From: Massilia sp. ST3
Lineage (GTDB): Bacteria > Pseudomonadota > Gammaproteobacteria > Burkholderiales > Burkholderiaceae_D
Assembly: GCF_018119405.1 (NCBI RefSeq)
Contig: NZ_JAGPWC010000017.1
Span: 1-64,000, forward strand
Length of the DNA: 64,000 nucleotides
Reading direction: 5' to 3'
Position 1 is the stretch's first letter. The number at the start of each line of letters is the position of its first letter. This document shows positions 8,677 through 17,438 of this stretch, one piece after another. Under the pieces are notes generated by a model that saw only the letters and a program-made list of their open reading frames with translations, was not told the origin of the DNA and did no database searches. The translations under genes were made by a program, and so were the position numbers.

Positions 8677-9843
8677 ATGAATAACCAGAAAAGCAATTCC
8701 TTGCCGGCGGTCGTCGCCGGCGGCGGCCTGAATGCGCTCGGCGTGGTGCGCAGCCTGGGCACCGCGGGCATCCCGGTCATCGTGGTCGATACCGATCCCA
8801 AGTCCCCCGCCATGCGCTCGCGTTATGGCCGCAAGCTGCTCTGCGCTTCGCTCGAAGGCAAGAGCTTCGTCGATTTCATGCTCGACATGGCGCGGCGCTA
8901 TCCGGAACCACTGGTCCTGTTCGCGACCGAAGAAAAGACCGTCGAGACGGTGTCGGCCTACCGCGAACAGCTGGCGCCCGCCTTCCGCCTGCGCCAGCCC
9001 GGCCACGAGCGCCTGATGGCGCTGATGCACAAGCAGGGCTTCCAGGAACTGGCCGAGTCGGTCGGCGCGCCCGTGCCGCGCACGGTCAGGCTGGAAAGCA
9101 AGGCCGACCTGGCGCGCATCGGCGGCCTGAAATACCCCTGCGTGCTCAAGCCCTCGAAGAAGGACTACGGCTATGGCGCGCGCTTCAAGAAGGCCTACAA
9201 GGTGAGCTCGCCGGAAGAAGCGGCCGCGCTGTACGAGGAGATCTTCCCGGTGCTGGCCGACATGGTGGTGCAGGAGTGGATCGAGGGCAGCGACGGCGAC
9301 GTGTACTTCTGCCTCCAGTACGTGGGCAAGGACGGCGAGGTGGTCAGCTCCTTCAGCGGCCGCAAGATCCGCTCCTGGCCGCCCCGCATCGGCGGCACCG
9401 CCAGCTGCACGGCGGCCTGGGAAGTGGCGGACGAGCTGGCGGAAACCACCGCCGCCTTCTTCCGGCAGGTCGGCTTCGTCGGCATGGGCAGCATGGAATA
9501 CAAGCGCGACGCGCGCGACGGCCGCTTCTACATGGTCGAGCCGACCGTGGCGCGCACCGACTTCCAGGAAGAAGTGGCGTCGCTCAATGGCGTGAACATC
9601 CCGGCCGCGGCCTACCGCTACGAAATGGGCCTGCCGGCCCTGCCGGTGCAGCCGGTCGCCACGCCGCAGATCTGGCGCGAGCCGATCACCGACCGCTGGT
9701 CCTTCCAGGAAAACGGCGGCCAGCTCGACGCCCGTTCGCAGGGCCACGCGGTGCGCGACGCCTACTGGCGCTGGAACGACCCGCAACCCTGGATCGACAT
9801 GGTGGCGCGCCGCCTCGGCGCCAAACTCGGACGCTCTGCATGA
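8677..9843 (+). CDS. ATP-grasp carboxylate-amine ligase-like protein
   Basis: A 388-residue protein with an N-terminal nucleotide-type fold (PAVVAGGGLNALGVVRSLG) followed by an ATP-grasp domain. Recognisable elements are the lysine strand YPCVLKPSKKDYGYG, the segment MVVQEWIEGSDGDVYFCLQY, and MVEPTVARTDFQ, which occupies the place of the metal-binding acidic strand. Such proteins form an amide or ester bond through an acyl-phosphate, as in carbamoyl-phosphate synthase-like and D-ala-ligase-like enzymes. In this locus it could attach an amino acid or amine to a sugar carboxylate. It overlaps the next PLP gene (ATGA), which suggests a joint pathway. Confidence 0.8.
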   Translation: MNNQKSNSLPAVVAGGGLNALGVVRSLGTAGIPVIVVDTDPKSPAMRSRYGRKLLCASLEGKSFVDFMLDMARRYPEPLVLFATEEKTVETVSAYREQLAPAFRLRQPGHERLMALMHKQGFQELAESVGAPVPRTVRLESKADLARIGGLKYPCVLKPSKKDYGYGARFKKAYKVSSPEEAAALYEEIFPVLADMVVQEWIEGSDGDVYFCLQYVGKDGEVVSSFSGRKIRSWPPRIGGTASCTAAWEVADELAETTAAFFRQVGFVGMGSMEYKRDARDGRFYMVEPTVARTDFQEEVASLNGVNIPAAAYRYEMGLPALPVQPVATPQIWREPITDRWSFQENGGQLDARSQGHAVRDAYWRWNDPQPWIDMVARRLGAKLGRSA

Positions 9844-11081
9844 AACGGTTCCGCCTGCGCTACGCCGACTGGTCCTGGCGCGAGTACGCGGCCGCCACGG
9901 CCTGCGCCGTGCGCGGACGCGTCGCGGCGGGACCGCAGGCGCAAGCGCTGGCGCGGCGCCTGAACGACTACTATGCGCCGTCCACGGCCTATGCGCTCAA
10001 CTTCGGACATACGGCCCTGCGCATCGCGCTGGACGTGTTCCAGGCGCGCCGGCCGGACCGCAAGACCGTGATCGTCCCCGGCTACATCTGTCCCAGCGTG
10101 GTCGATACCGTGCGCGCCGCCGGGCTGGTGCCGAAAGCCGCCGAGGTCGGCCGCGACCTGAATATCGACACCGGCGCCGTGCGCGCCGCCATCGGTCCCG
10201 ACACCCTGGCCGTGGTGGCGCCGCACATGTTCGGCTGCCCGGCCGCGGTGGACGAGCTCGAACAGCTGTGCCGCGAAGCCGGCGTCTACCTGGTCGACGA
10301 CGCCGCCCAGGTCGTAGGAGAACGGCGCAACGGGCGCCTGCTCGGCACCTTCGGCGACGCCGGGATCGTCAGCTTCGCGCAGTCGAAGGCGGTGGTGACC
10401 GGCATCCGCGGCTCGGGCGGCGTCCTGCTGGTCAACAACCCGGAGCTGGACCCGGCGGCCAGGGCGGTCTGCGCGGCCCTGCCGCCCGCCGCGGGACGGC
10501 TCGGCGCCCTGCTGGACTTCGTGTGGAACTACCAGTGGAAGGCGCTGACCGGGAACAGCGGCTATTACCTGTCGCGCCTGCGCGGGCTGTTCGGCCGCGC
10601 GCGCCGCGCGGCGCCGTCGATGGCCGCCATCGGCAACCTCGATGCGGCGATCGCGCTGGAACAATTCGCGCGGCTCGACACGATGCGGCGTGAGAAAGTG
10701 CGCGTGGCCGAGGCCTACCAGCACGCCCTGGCGGCCGTGCCGGGCGTCAGCCTGCCCCAGTACGCGCCCGGCCGCTACCTGTCGCGCATCATGGTCGCGC
10801 TGCCGCCCCACGCCGACCTGGCGCGCCTGCGCACCGAGCTGGCCAAGGCCGGGGTGGACACGCGCCTGGGCTACCTGAACGCGGTCGTCCCCGGCGAGCC
10901 GGACAGCCCGCAGGTCGCCGCCGCCAGGAAGCTGGTCGGCCTGCCTTTCTCTTCAGCACTAACGAACGATGCCATAAATAAAATTTGCAGTATATTAACG
11001 AAATGCTTGCCAGCACAGGCACTGCCCGTCTACCAGAACGCGAACAGCAATGAACCACATCAAACAGCTCATCAAAGATAA
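9840..11081 (+). CDS. DegT/DnrJ/EryC1-type PLP enzyme (sugar aminotransferase-like)
   Basis: A 413-residue fold type I PLP protein. ATG at 9840 overlaps the previous stop, which decides the start (MKRFRLRYADWSWRE). Motifs include YALNFGHTALRIALD near the N terminus, VVAPHMFGCPAAVDELEQLC, the Asp segment VYLVDDAAQVVGE, and FAQSKAVVTGIRGSGG in which Lys183 is the expected Schiff-base lysine. Family members transaminate nucleotide-linked keto sugars. The last 100 bases are unusually AT-rich for this locus, and the frame runs 32 bases into the next gene. Whether it acts on a sugar or on an amino-acid-like substrate with the ATP-grasp ligase is open. Confidence 0.8.
   Translation: MKRFRLRYADWSWREYAAATACAVRGRVAAGPQAQALARRLNDYYAPSTAYALNFGHTALRIALDVFQARRPDRKTVIVPGYICPSVVDTVRAAGLVPKAAEVGRDLNIDTGAVRAAIGPDTLAVVAPHMFGCPAAVDELEQLCREAGVYLVDDAAQVVGERRNGRLLGTFGDAGIVSFAQSKAVVTGIRGSGGVLLVNNPELDPAARAVCAALPPAAGRLGALLDFVWNYQWKALTGNSGYYLSRLRGLFGRARRAAPSMAAIGNLDAAIALEQFARLDTMRREKVRVAEAYQHALAAVPGVSLPQYAPGRYLSRIMVALPPHADLARLRTELAKAGVDTRLGYLNAVVPGEPDSPQVAAARKLVGLPFSSALTNDAINKICSILTKCLPAQALPVYQNANSNEPHQTAHQR
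10991..10996 (+). promoter_or_regulatory. Possible internal -10 element (TATATT) before the VpsJ-like gene
   Basis: TATATT lies in an AT-rich pocket (about 10960-11010) inside the 3' end of the DegT-type gene, with 5 of 6 matches to the sigma-70 -10 hexamer. The next ATG is 11050. No convincing -35 is seen at 16-18 bp. Weak evidence, listed because the composition departs from its surroundings. Confidence 0.25.
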
Positions 11082-12198
11082 AATCGGCTCCACCGTTTCC
11101 AAGCCGCGCGATATCGAAACCCACCTGAAAAGCGCAGCCGACTGGCTGCTGGTGGCGCAAAAAGCCACGCCGGACGACGGCGTGGCGCACAGCTACGACA
11201 TCAAGACCAAGTCCTGGAACGCCTCGTATCCGGAAACCACCGGCTACGTGATCCCGACGCTCTACGATTACGCGCGCCTGTACGACGCGCCGCAGTACGC
11301 CGAAGCGGCGCGCCGCATGACCATCTGGGAAAGCGACATCCAGCTCGAGGATGGCGGCGTGCGCGCCGGCACCATGTCGGCCGAGGTCGTGGCGCCGACC
11401 ATCTTCAACACCGGCCAGGTCCTGTTCGGCTGGGCCAAGGCCTATCTCGAGACCAAGGAAGAACGCTTCCACACCTCGCTGGTGCGCGCCTCGGACTGGC
11501 TGGTCGACGCCATGGACGAGGATGGCGCATGGCGCCGCTTCGCCTCGCCTTTCACCACCTCGAAGCTGAACAGCTACAACACGCGCTCGGCCTTCGGCCT
11601 GGTGCGCGCCTACGAAGCGACCGGCATCGAGCGCTATCTGGCGGCGGCGGTGAAGAACGCCGACTGGGCGGTGAGCCGTGCGGAAGCCAACGGCTGGCTG
11701 CCGGACAACTGCCTGCTGCAGCTGCCGAACAACAGCGCGCTGACCCACACCATCGCGTATTCGATCCGCGGCCTGCTCGAGATCGGCGCCGCCTCGGGCC
11801 GCGCCGACCTGGTCGAACACGCGCTGAAAATGTCGCGCCACGTGGCCAAGCACCAGCGCGAGGACGGCGCCCTGCCGGCCCGCTACATCCCGGACTGGAC
11901 CACGGTGACGGACTGGACCTGCGTCACGGGCAATTCGCAGATGGCGATCAACTGGCTGCGCCTGGTGCAGATCACGGGCGACCGCGAGCTCAAGCACCAC
12001 GCGGTGCGCGCCAACCGCTTCAACATGAGCATCCAGGATCTCGAGACCGGCGACCTCAACGTGCGCGGCGCGCTCAAGGGATCGCATCCGATCAATGGCG
12101 GCTACATGACCTACCGCTACCCGAACTGGGCCACCAAGTTCTTCATGGACGCCCTGATGCTGGAACAGCATCTCGAGACCGCCAAAAACATTGGGTGA
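11050..12198 (+). CDS. VpsJ-like alpha/alpha-toroid protein of the polysaccharide locus
   Basis: A 382-residue soluble protein with repeated helical hairpins typical of six-hairpin glycosidase / terpenoid-cyclase-like toroids: repeated blocks such as SAADWLLVAQK, EAARRMTIWE, RASDWLVDAMDEDGAW, VKNADWAVSRAEANGW and MSRHVAKHQREDGALP. Similar proteins in polysaccharide clusters are labelled VpsJ-like, after the Vibrio polysaccharide locus. It may be a glycan lyase, hydrolase or cyclising enzyme; the catalytic residues are not evident to me. It overlaps the preceding gene by 32 bases and ends 26 bases before a convergent gene. Confidence 0.65.
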   Translation: MNHIKQLIKDKIGSTVSKPRDIETHLKSAADWLLVAQKATPDDGVAHSYDIKTKSWNASYPETTGYVIPTLYDYARLYDAPQYAEAARRMTIWESDIQLEDGGVRAGTMSAEVVAPTIFNTGQVLFGWAKAYLETKEERFHTSLVRASDWLVDAMDEDGAWRRFASPFTTSKLNSYNTRSAFGLVRAYEATGIERYLAAAVKNADWAVSRAEANGWLPDNCLLQLPNNSALTHTIAYSIRGLLEIGAASGRADLVEHALKMSRHVAKHQREDGALPARYIPDWTTVTDWTCVTGNSQMAINWLRLVQITGDRELKHHAVRANRFNMSIQDLETGDLNVRGALKGSHPINGGYMTYRYPNWATKFFMDALMLEQHLETAKNIG

Positions 12199-12224
12199 CA
12201 GGCGTCGGCTGACCTGAAGAAGGA

Positions 12225-13454
12225 CTAGACCAGGACCTCGATGGCGTCCGGGTGGCTGAGGAAGCCGCCCGGGCTGGCCGACAGGCCGTAGGCGCCGGAC
12301 TGGAACACGACCACCAGGTCGCCCACCTCGGCGCGCGGCAAGTCCATGCGCTCGGCCAGCAGGTCGAGCGGGGTGCACAGCGGGCCCACCACCGACACCG
12401 CTTCGCGGTCTCCTTCGACCCGGTTGCCGATCGCGACCGGGTAGTTCTTGCGAATCACCTGGCCGAAATTGCCGGATGCCGCCAGGTGGTGGTGCAGGCC
12501 TCCATCCGTCACCAGGAACACCTGGCCGCGCGAGACCTTGCGGTCGACGACCCGCGCCACGTACACCCCCGCCTCGCCCACCAGGTAGCGCCCCAGCTCG
12601 ATCGACACGCGCGCCTGCGGCAGGGCTTCCTTCACGCGCGGCAGCAGCGCCGCCAGGTTGGCGCCGATCGGCGCCAGGTCGAGTCGCGCCTCGCCAGGGA
12701 AGTAGGGAATACCGAAACCGCCGCCGATGTTCAGCATGCGCACCGGGCTTGGGCTGGCCGCGGCCAGCGCGATCGCCAGCTCCACGGTGCGGGCCTGGGT
12801 CTCGGCGATCGCCTCCGCCTTCAGGCTCTGCGAGCCGCTGAAAATATGGAAGCCCAGCACGTCCAGGCCGAGTTCCCCGGCCAGCGCCAGCAGGCGCGGC
12901 GCGTCCTCTGCGTCGATGCCGAACTGCTTGGCGCCGCCGCCCATGCGCATGCCCGAGCCCTTCAGCTCGAAGTCCGGGTTGATGCGCAGGACCAGCAGCG
13001 GCTCGATCCGCAGTTCTTCCTTGATGCGCGCCAGGGCGCGGATCTCGCGTTCGGATTCGGCATGCACGCACACGCCCGCGGCCACCGCCTGGGCCAGCTC
13101 GGCATCGCCCTTGCCAGGGCCGGCGAAGCTGATATCGGCCGGGCGCATGCCGGCGTCCAGCGCCACCTTCATTTCACCGCCCGAGGCCACGTCCAGGCCG
13201 TCGACCAGGCCGGCCAGGTGCTGCACCAGGGCCGGCATCGGGTTGGCCTTGATCGAGTAGTGCAGCTCGACTTGCGCAGGCAGCGCGGCGCGCAGCTGGC
13301 GCACGCGCTCGGCCACCAGGGCGCGGTCGTAGGCATAGAAGGGCGTGCGGCCGACCCGCTGCGCCAGGCGCGGCAAGGGCATGCCGCCGACCTGCAGGCA
13401 GTTGTCGACGACGGGGAACAGGATCTGGTCGGCGTGGACGGGCTTGCTGCTCAT
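12225..13454 (-). CDS. XrtA-associated PLP-dependent decarboxylase (type III fold)
   Basis: A 409-residue enzyme of the diaminopimelate/ornithine decarboxylase (alanine-racemase barrel) superfamily, of the exosortase A subgroup (TIGR03099). The PLP-binding lysine is in YSIKANP near residue 69, and the phosphate-binding glycine loop is GGGFGIPYFPGE. The C-terminal region contains GPLCTPLDLLAERMDLP and GAYGLSASPGGFLSHP, where the second active-site Cys is expected. It would decarboxylate an amino acid, either free or carried on the locus ACP. Its ATG overlaps the stop of the AMP ligase, so both form one leftward operon opposed to the rest of the locus. Confidence 0.88.
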   Translation of the reverse strand: MSSKPVHADQILFPVVDNCLQVGGMPLPRLAQRVGRTPFYAYDRALVAERVRQLRAALPAQVELHYSIKANPMPALVQHLAGLVDGLDVASGGEMKVALDAGMRPADISFAGPGKGDAELAQAVAAGVCVHAESEREIRALARIKEELRIEPLLVLRINPDFELKGSGMRMGGGAKQFGIDAEDAPRLLALAGELGLDVLGFHIFSGSQSLKAEAIAETQARTVELAIALAAASPSPVRMLNIGGGFGIPYFPGEARLDLAPIGANLAALLPRVKEALPQARVSIELGRYLVGEAGVYVARVVDRKVSRGQVFLVTDGGLHHHLAASGNFGQVIRKNYPVAIGNRVEGDREAVSVVGPLCTPLDLLAERMDLPRAEVGDLVVVFQSGAYGLSASPGGFLSHPDAIEVLV

Positions 13455-15040
13455 GGGGTGGCGCTTTCAAACAGGGAGGAATAGGACTGGCGCAGCAGAT
13501 TGCGGTCGAACTTGCCGTTCGGGTTGCGCGGGAAGGCTTCGCTGCGCAGGTCGATGTGGGCCGGGACCATGTAGGCCGGAAGGCGGCGCTGGCATTCCTT
13601 CAGCAGCAGGGCCGGCGTCGCTTCGGGATCGCGCGCCACGGCCAGCAGCACGATCGCCTGGCCGAGGGTGGGATGGGGCACGCCGAAGGCCGCCGCTTCG
13701 CGCACCAGGCCGGAGGCATGGGCCGCCTCTTCGACCTCGCTCGGGCTGATGCGGTAGCCCGAGACCTTGATCATGTCGTCGCTGCGGCCGATGAAGTACA
13801 GGAAGCCTTCCTCGTCCATGCGCACCGTGTCGCCCGACCACACCGCCATCTCGGTCAGCGGCAGGGCCGGGTCCTGGCCGGGCGCCGGGCGGAAGCGCTC
13901 GGCGGTCTTGGCCGGGTCGTTCCAGTAGCCGAGCGAGACCAGGGCGCCGCGGTGCACCAGCTCGCCCGGCTCGCCCGGCGCGCAGGGCGTGCCGTCGGGA
14001 CGCACCACCATCACCTGGGCGTTCGGGATCGCGCGGCCCATCGAATCGGGACGGCGGTCGAGCTCCGCGGGCGGCAGGTAGGTCGAGCGGAAGGCCTCGG
14101 TCAGCCCGTACATCAGGAACAGCTGCGCCGCGGGCAGCGCGGCGCGCAGGGCCGCCACGGCCGGCACCGGCATGGCGCCGCCGGAATTGGTCAGGTAGCG
14201 CAGGCTGCAGTCGCGCGGCCAGTCGAGCGCGGCGAGCTGGATCCACAGCGGCGGCACCGCCGCCAGGCCGGTGATGCGCTCCTCGAGCACCGCCTTCAGG
14301 ATGTCCTTCGGGAACAGGTGGTTGATCAGGACCGCGGTGGCCCCGGTGAGGAAGGCGGTGGTCAGCTGGCTCAGGCCGTAGTCGAAGCTGAGCGGCAGCA
14401 CCGCCAGGATGCGGTCTTGCGGCGTGTTCTCCAGGTAGCCGGCGACGCTGCGCGCGCCCGCCACCATGTTCCGGTGCGACAGCACCACGCCCTTGGGCTT
14501 GCCGGTGCTGCCCGAGGTGTAGAGGATGGCCGCCATGTCGGCGTCGATGGCGCGGCGCGCGGCCAGCACGCCGGCGCCGGGGGCCTGGCGCGCCGCCTCC
14601 CACAGCGCCAGGGCCGGGCCGGCCGGGCGCTGTTCCGGCAGCTTGTCGCCGGTGACGAACACGGTGCGCAGGTCCGGACAGGCTTCGAGCGCATCTGCCA
14701 GCTGGGCCAGGCGCTCCGCGGAGGTCAGCAGCACGCGCACATTGCAGTCGGCCAGGATGTAGGCCACCTGCTCGGCCTTGAGCAGCGGGTTGACCGGCAC
14801 GAACACGGCGCCGATGGCGGCCGCGCCGAACATCGCGGCCACGTTCTCGATGCGCTTCTCGAGGTAGACCGCGACCCGTTCGCCCCGCTGCACGCCGGCC
14901 GCCAGCAGCGCGCCGCCGGCCTCCTCGACCTCGAGGGCCAGGGCCGCATAGTCGAGGCGGCGCGCGCCGTACACCAGCGCGCTGGCGCCCGGTGTGCGGC
15001 GTGCGGAGTCGAAAATGAAGTCGTGGATCAGCTCTAGCAT
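13451..15040 (-). CDS. XrtA-associated acyl-CoA ligase (AMP-forming)
   Basis: A 529-residue adenylate-forming enzyme (ANL superfamily; exosortase A subgroup TIGR03098). Start at 15040 gives MLELIHDFIFDSARRTPGAS, the usual N terminus; the open frame continues upstream but without family similarity. The AMP-binding P-loop is ILYTSGSTGKPKGVVLSHRN, followed by the later motifs LMYGLTEAFRSTYLPP, WSGDTVRMDEEGFLYFIGRSDD and the catalytic lysine region FPRNPNGKFDRNLL. It would activate a carboxylic or amino acid as an adenylate and load it on CoA or on the ACP encoded at 17439. It is co-transcribed with the decarboxylase through an ATGA overlap. Confidence 0.88.
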   Translation of the reverse strand: MLELIHDFIFDSARRTPGASALVYGARRLDYAALALEVEEAGGALLAAGVQRGERVAVYLEKRIENVAAMFGAAAIGAVFVPVNPLLKAEQVAYILADCNVRVLLTSAERLAQLADALEACPDLRTVFVTGDKLPEQRPAGPALALWEAARQAPGAGVLAARRAIDADMAAILYTSGSTGKPKGVVLSHRNMVAGARSVAGYLENTPQDRILAVLPLSFDYGLSQLTTAFLTGATAVLINHLFPKDILKAVLEERITGLAAVPPLWIQLAALDWPRDCSLRYLTNSGGAMPVPAVAALRAALPAAQLFLMYGLTEAFRSTYLPPAELDRRPDSMGRAIPNAQVMVVRPDGTPCAPGEPGELVHRGALVSLGYWNDPAKTAERFRPAPGQDPALPLTEMAVWSGDTVRMDEEGFLYFIGRSDDMIKVSGYRISPSEVEEAAHASGLVREAAAFGVPHPTLGQAIVLLAVARDPEATPALLLKECQRRLPAYMVPAHIDLRSEAFPRNPNGKFDRNLLRQSYSSLFESATP

Positions 15041-15140
15041 GGGGTTCTCTCGAGGGCGCCGGCCGGCCTGCCGCGCAGGGCGCAATCTTATCAGTTTGCG
15101 CGCGCACCGAGTTTGGAAGCCCTCCCCTAAAACGAGGATT

Positions 15141-15172
15141 CGTGGCAAAAATTGCACGCCACGGGATATACT
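15141..15172 (+). promoter_or_regulatory. Inverted repeat and -10-like TATACT in the divergent intergenic region
   Basis: CGTGGC (15141-15146) and GCCACG (15158-15163) form a perfect 6-bp inverted repeat with an 11-bp centre, followed at once by TATACT (15167-15172), a 5-of-6 match to the -10 hexamer. If used, transcription would start at or next to the ATG at 15179, that is an almost leaderless mRNA. The palindrome could be an operator controlling the divergent ligase operon and the rightward genes. No good -35 is visible. Confidence 0.35.
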
Positions 15173-15178
15173 CGTTCC

Positions 15179-16375
15179 ATGCCGTCCGCCCTCCTTCCCA
15201 TGCGCCCCCGGGTTCCCATCGCACCGATCCTCTCGGCTTCCTCCTTCCGCCGCGGCGGCGCCAGGGCGGACGATGCGCGTCTGCCCTCGGTGCTCGACGC
15301 CGGCAGCGCGCGCTTCGTCACCAGCGGCCGGGTGGCGATCGCGCTGGCGCTGCGCGAGATGGCGGCCGGTCCCGGCGACACGGTGCTGGTGCCGGCCTGG
15401 CACAGTCCGTCGATGATCCCGCCGGTGCTGTGGCGCGGCGCCACGCCCGTGTTCTACCGCCTTGGCCCGGATGGCGCGGCCGACCTGGACGACATCGCCG
15501 CCAAGGCGGCGGGCGCGAAGGTCCTGATGGTCACCCATTATTTCGGCTTCCACCAGGACCTGCCCGCGCTGCGCGCCCTGTGCGACCGCCTCGGCCTGGG
15601 ATTGCTGGAGGACTGCGCCCATGCCTTCATCGGCGAGCACGCGGGACGTCCCCTCGGCGCCTGGGGCGACTATGCGATCGCCAGCAGCATGAAGTTCTTC
15701 CCGATCTACGAAGGCGGCGTGCTGGTATCGCGCCGCCACGACCTGCGTTCGGTGCGCCTGCGCTCGGCCGGTCCGGCCTTCGAGGCCAAGATCGCCCTCA
15801 ATTCGCTCGAGCGCGGCTTCGACTATGGCCGCCTGCCGGCGCTGCGCGCCGCCCTGTGGCTGCCGATGGCCCTGAAGGATGCCCTCTGGCGACTGCGCGC
15901 CCGCCCCGGCGGCGCGCCGGCGCCGGCCCTGGCGCCATCGTCCTCGGACAGCAGCTTCGATTTCGATCCGCGCTGGGTCGACAAGCGCTCTTCGCTGTTC
16001 GCGCGCGCCATGCTGCGCTTGGCCTCGCCCGGGCGCATCGCGGCGCAGCGACGCACCAACTGGCTGCGCCTGGACGCGGCGCTGCGCGGCCTGCCCGGCG
16101 TGCGCCCGATGTTCGACAGCCTGCCGGACGGGGTCTGCCCCTGGGTCTATCCGCTGCTGGCCGACGACGCGCCGCAACTGGCCGCGCGCCTGAGCGCCGC
16201 CGGGGTGCCGGTGGTCGGCTTCGGTCGTCCGCTGTGGCAGGGCGTGGACGCGAGCGTCTGCCCGAACGCGGCGCGCCTGTCGGCCAGCGTGCTGTCCCTG
16301 CCCTGCCACCAGGAGCTGAGCGCGCAGGAACTGGACTGGATGATCGCCACCGTGAGCGGGGCGCTGCGCGCATGA
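15179..16375 (+). CDS. DegT/DnrJ-type PLP protein of the XrtA locus
   Basis: A 398-residue fold type I PLP protein, distinct from the one at 9840. It contains GSARFVTSGRVAIALALREM, VLVPAWHSPSMIP, VTHYFGFHQDLPALRALCDR, the PLP-ring Asp region LGLLEDCAHAFIGEHAG, and SSMKFFPIYEGGVL with Lys172 as the expected Schiff-base lysine. ATG 15179 is preferred; ATG 15200 is possible and no strong ribosome site decides between them. It overlaps the GNAT gene (ATGA). Together with the ACP and AMP ligase it may process a carrier-bound amino or keto intermediate. Confidence 0.75.
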   Translation: MPSALLPMRPRVPIAPILSASSFRRGGARADDARLPSVLDAGSARFVTSGRVAIALALREMAAGPGDTVLVPAWHSPSMIPPVLWRGATPVFYRLGPDGAADLDDIAAKAAGAKVLMVTHYFGFHQDLPALRALCDRLGLGLLEDCAHAFIGEHAGRPLGAWGDYAIASSMKFFPIYEGGVLVSRRHDLRSVRLRSAGPAFEAKIALNSLERGFDYGRLPALRAALWLPMALKDALWRLRARPGGAPAPALAPSSSDSSFDFDPRWVDKRSSLFARAMLRLASPGRIAAQRRTNWLRLDAALRGLPGVRPMFDSLPDGVCPWVYPLLADDAPQLAARLSAAGVPVVGFGRPLWQGVDASVCPNAARLSASVLSLPCHQELSAQELDWMIATVSGALRA

Positions 16376-17427
16376 AGTGGCACCTCGTCCCCGCGCGCTG
16401 TTTTCTCGAGCAGGCCGAACACGCCGCGCGCTGGCAGGCCTTGCATGCGCAAGGCCCGGCTTCCTGCCTGCTGGCGGCCGACTTCGTCGCGCCCCTGGTC
16501 GCGCAGTTCGCCGGCGGCGCCGAGCTGCTGGCCTGGTGCGACCGCGGCGGCGAAACGGTCGCGATGGCGATCGTCGCGCCAGCCGGGCGCGGTTCCTGGG
16601 CCACCTTCCAGCCGGCCCAGGCGCCGCTCGGCCTGTGGCTGCAGCGCCCGGGCGAACACCCCGAACGGCTGCTGGGCGGCCTGCTGCGCGCCCTGCCCGG
16701 CTTTCCGCTGGTGTTCGGCCTGACCCAGGTGGACCCGATGCTGATGCCGCGTCCCCAGGACGGCGCCGGCCTGCGCACCCTCGACTACATCGATACCGCG
16801 CGCGTGACCCTGGCCGGCGGTTTCGCCGCCTACTGGAACGGACGCGGCAAGAACCTGCGCGCCAACCTGAAGAAGCAGCGCGCGCGCCTGGAGCGCGAAG
16901 GCGTGGCCACGCGCCTGGACGTCCTGCGCCGGCCCGCCGACATGGCGCAGGCGGTCGAGGATTACGGCCGCCTGGAGAGCTCGGGCTGGAAAGGCAAGGA
17001 AGGCACCGCCGTCCATGCCGGCAACGCCCAGGGCCGCTACTACCGCGCGATGCTGGAAAACCTGGCCGCCCGCAACGCCGCCAGCGTCTACCGGTATCAT
17101 GTGGGCGAGCGGCTGGCCGCGATGGACTTGTGCGTCGAGGACGGCGACAGCATCGTGGTGCTCAAGACCAGCTACGACGAAAGCATCCCGTCCAGCCTGT
17201 CGCCCACCTTGCTGATGCGCGAGGAAGCCGTGCAGCGCCTGTTCGACGAAGGACGCTTCCAGCGCCTGGAATTCTACGGCCGCGTGATGGAATGGCACCT
17301 GCGCTGGACGGACGAGGTGCGCACTATGTACCATATTAACTATTACCGTTGGCCAGGATTGCGGCGACTGCATGCGATGCTGGAAGCGCGCGGCAAGCGC
17401 GCCGAAAGCGGCCCGGCGACGCAATGA
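16372..17427 (+). CDS. FemAB/BioF2-like GNAT acyltransferase
   Basis: A 351-residue protein resembling the Acetyltransf_6 (GNAT/FemAB-like) family common in XrtA loci. Start at 16372 from the ATGA overlap with the upstream gene. The first half is a degenerate GNAT-like domain; the second half contains AAYWNGRGKNLRANLKKQRA near residue 155, GWKGKEGTAVHAGNAQGRYY, VYRYHVGERLAAMDLCVEDG and IVVLKTSYDES, the pattern of FemX-type transferases that act on peptidoglycan or lipid-linked acceptors. It could move an acyl or aminoacyl group from the ACP to the polysaccharide precursor. Donor and acceptor are inferred from the neighbours only. Confidence 0.75.
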   Translation: MKWHLVPARCFLEQAEHAARWQALHAQGPASCLLAADFVAPLVAQFAGGAELLAWCDRGGETVAMAIVAPAGRGSWATFQPAQAPLGLWLQRPGEHPERLLGGLLRALPGFPLVFGLTQVDPMLMPRPQDGAGLRTLDYIDTARVTLAGGFAAYWNGRGKNLRANLKKQRARLEREGVATRLDVLRRPADMAQAVEDYGRLESSGWKGKEGTAVHAGNAQGRYYRAMLENLAARNAASVYRYHVGERLAAMDLCVEDGDSIVVLKTSYDESIPSSLSPTLLMREEAVQRLFDEGRFQRLEFYGRVMEWHLRWTDEVRTMYHINYYRWPGLRRLHAMLEARGKRAESGPATQ

Positions 17428-17438
17428 AGGAAGCAAGC

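Noticed and set aside
15143-15156. Sigma-54-like promoter (TGGCAAAAATTGCA)
   Set aside because: The distance between GG and GC is two bases shorter than the fixed -24/-12 spacing.
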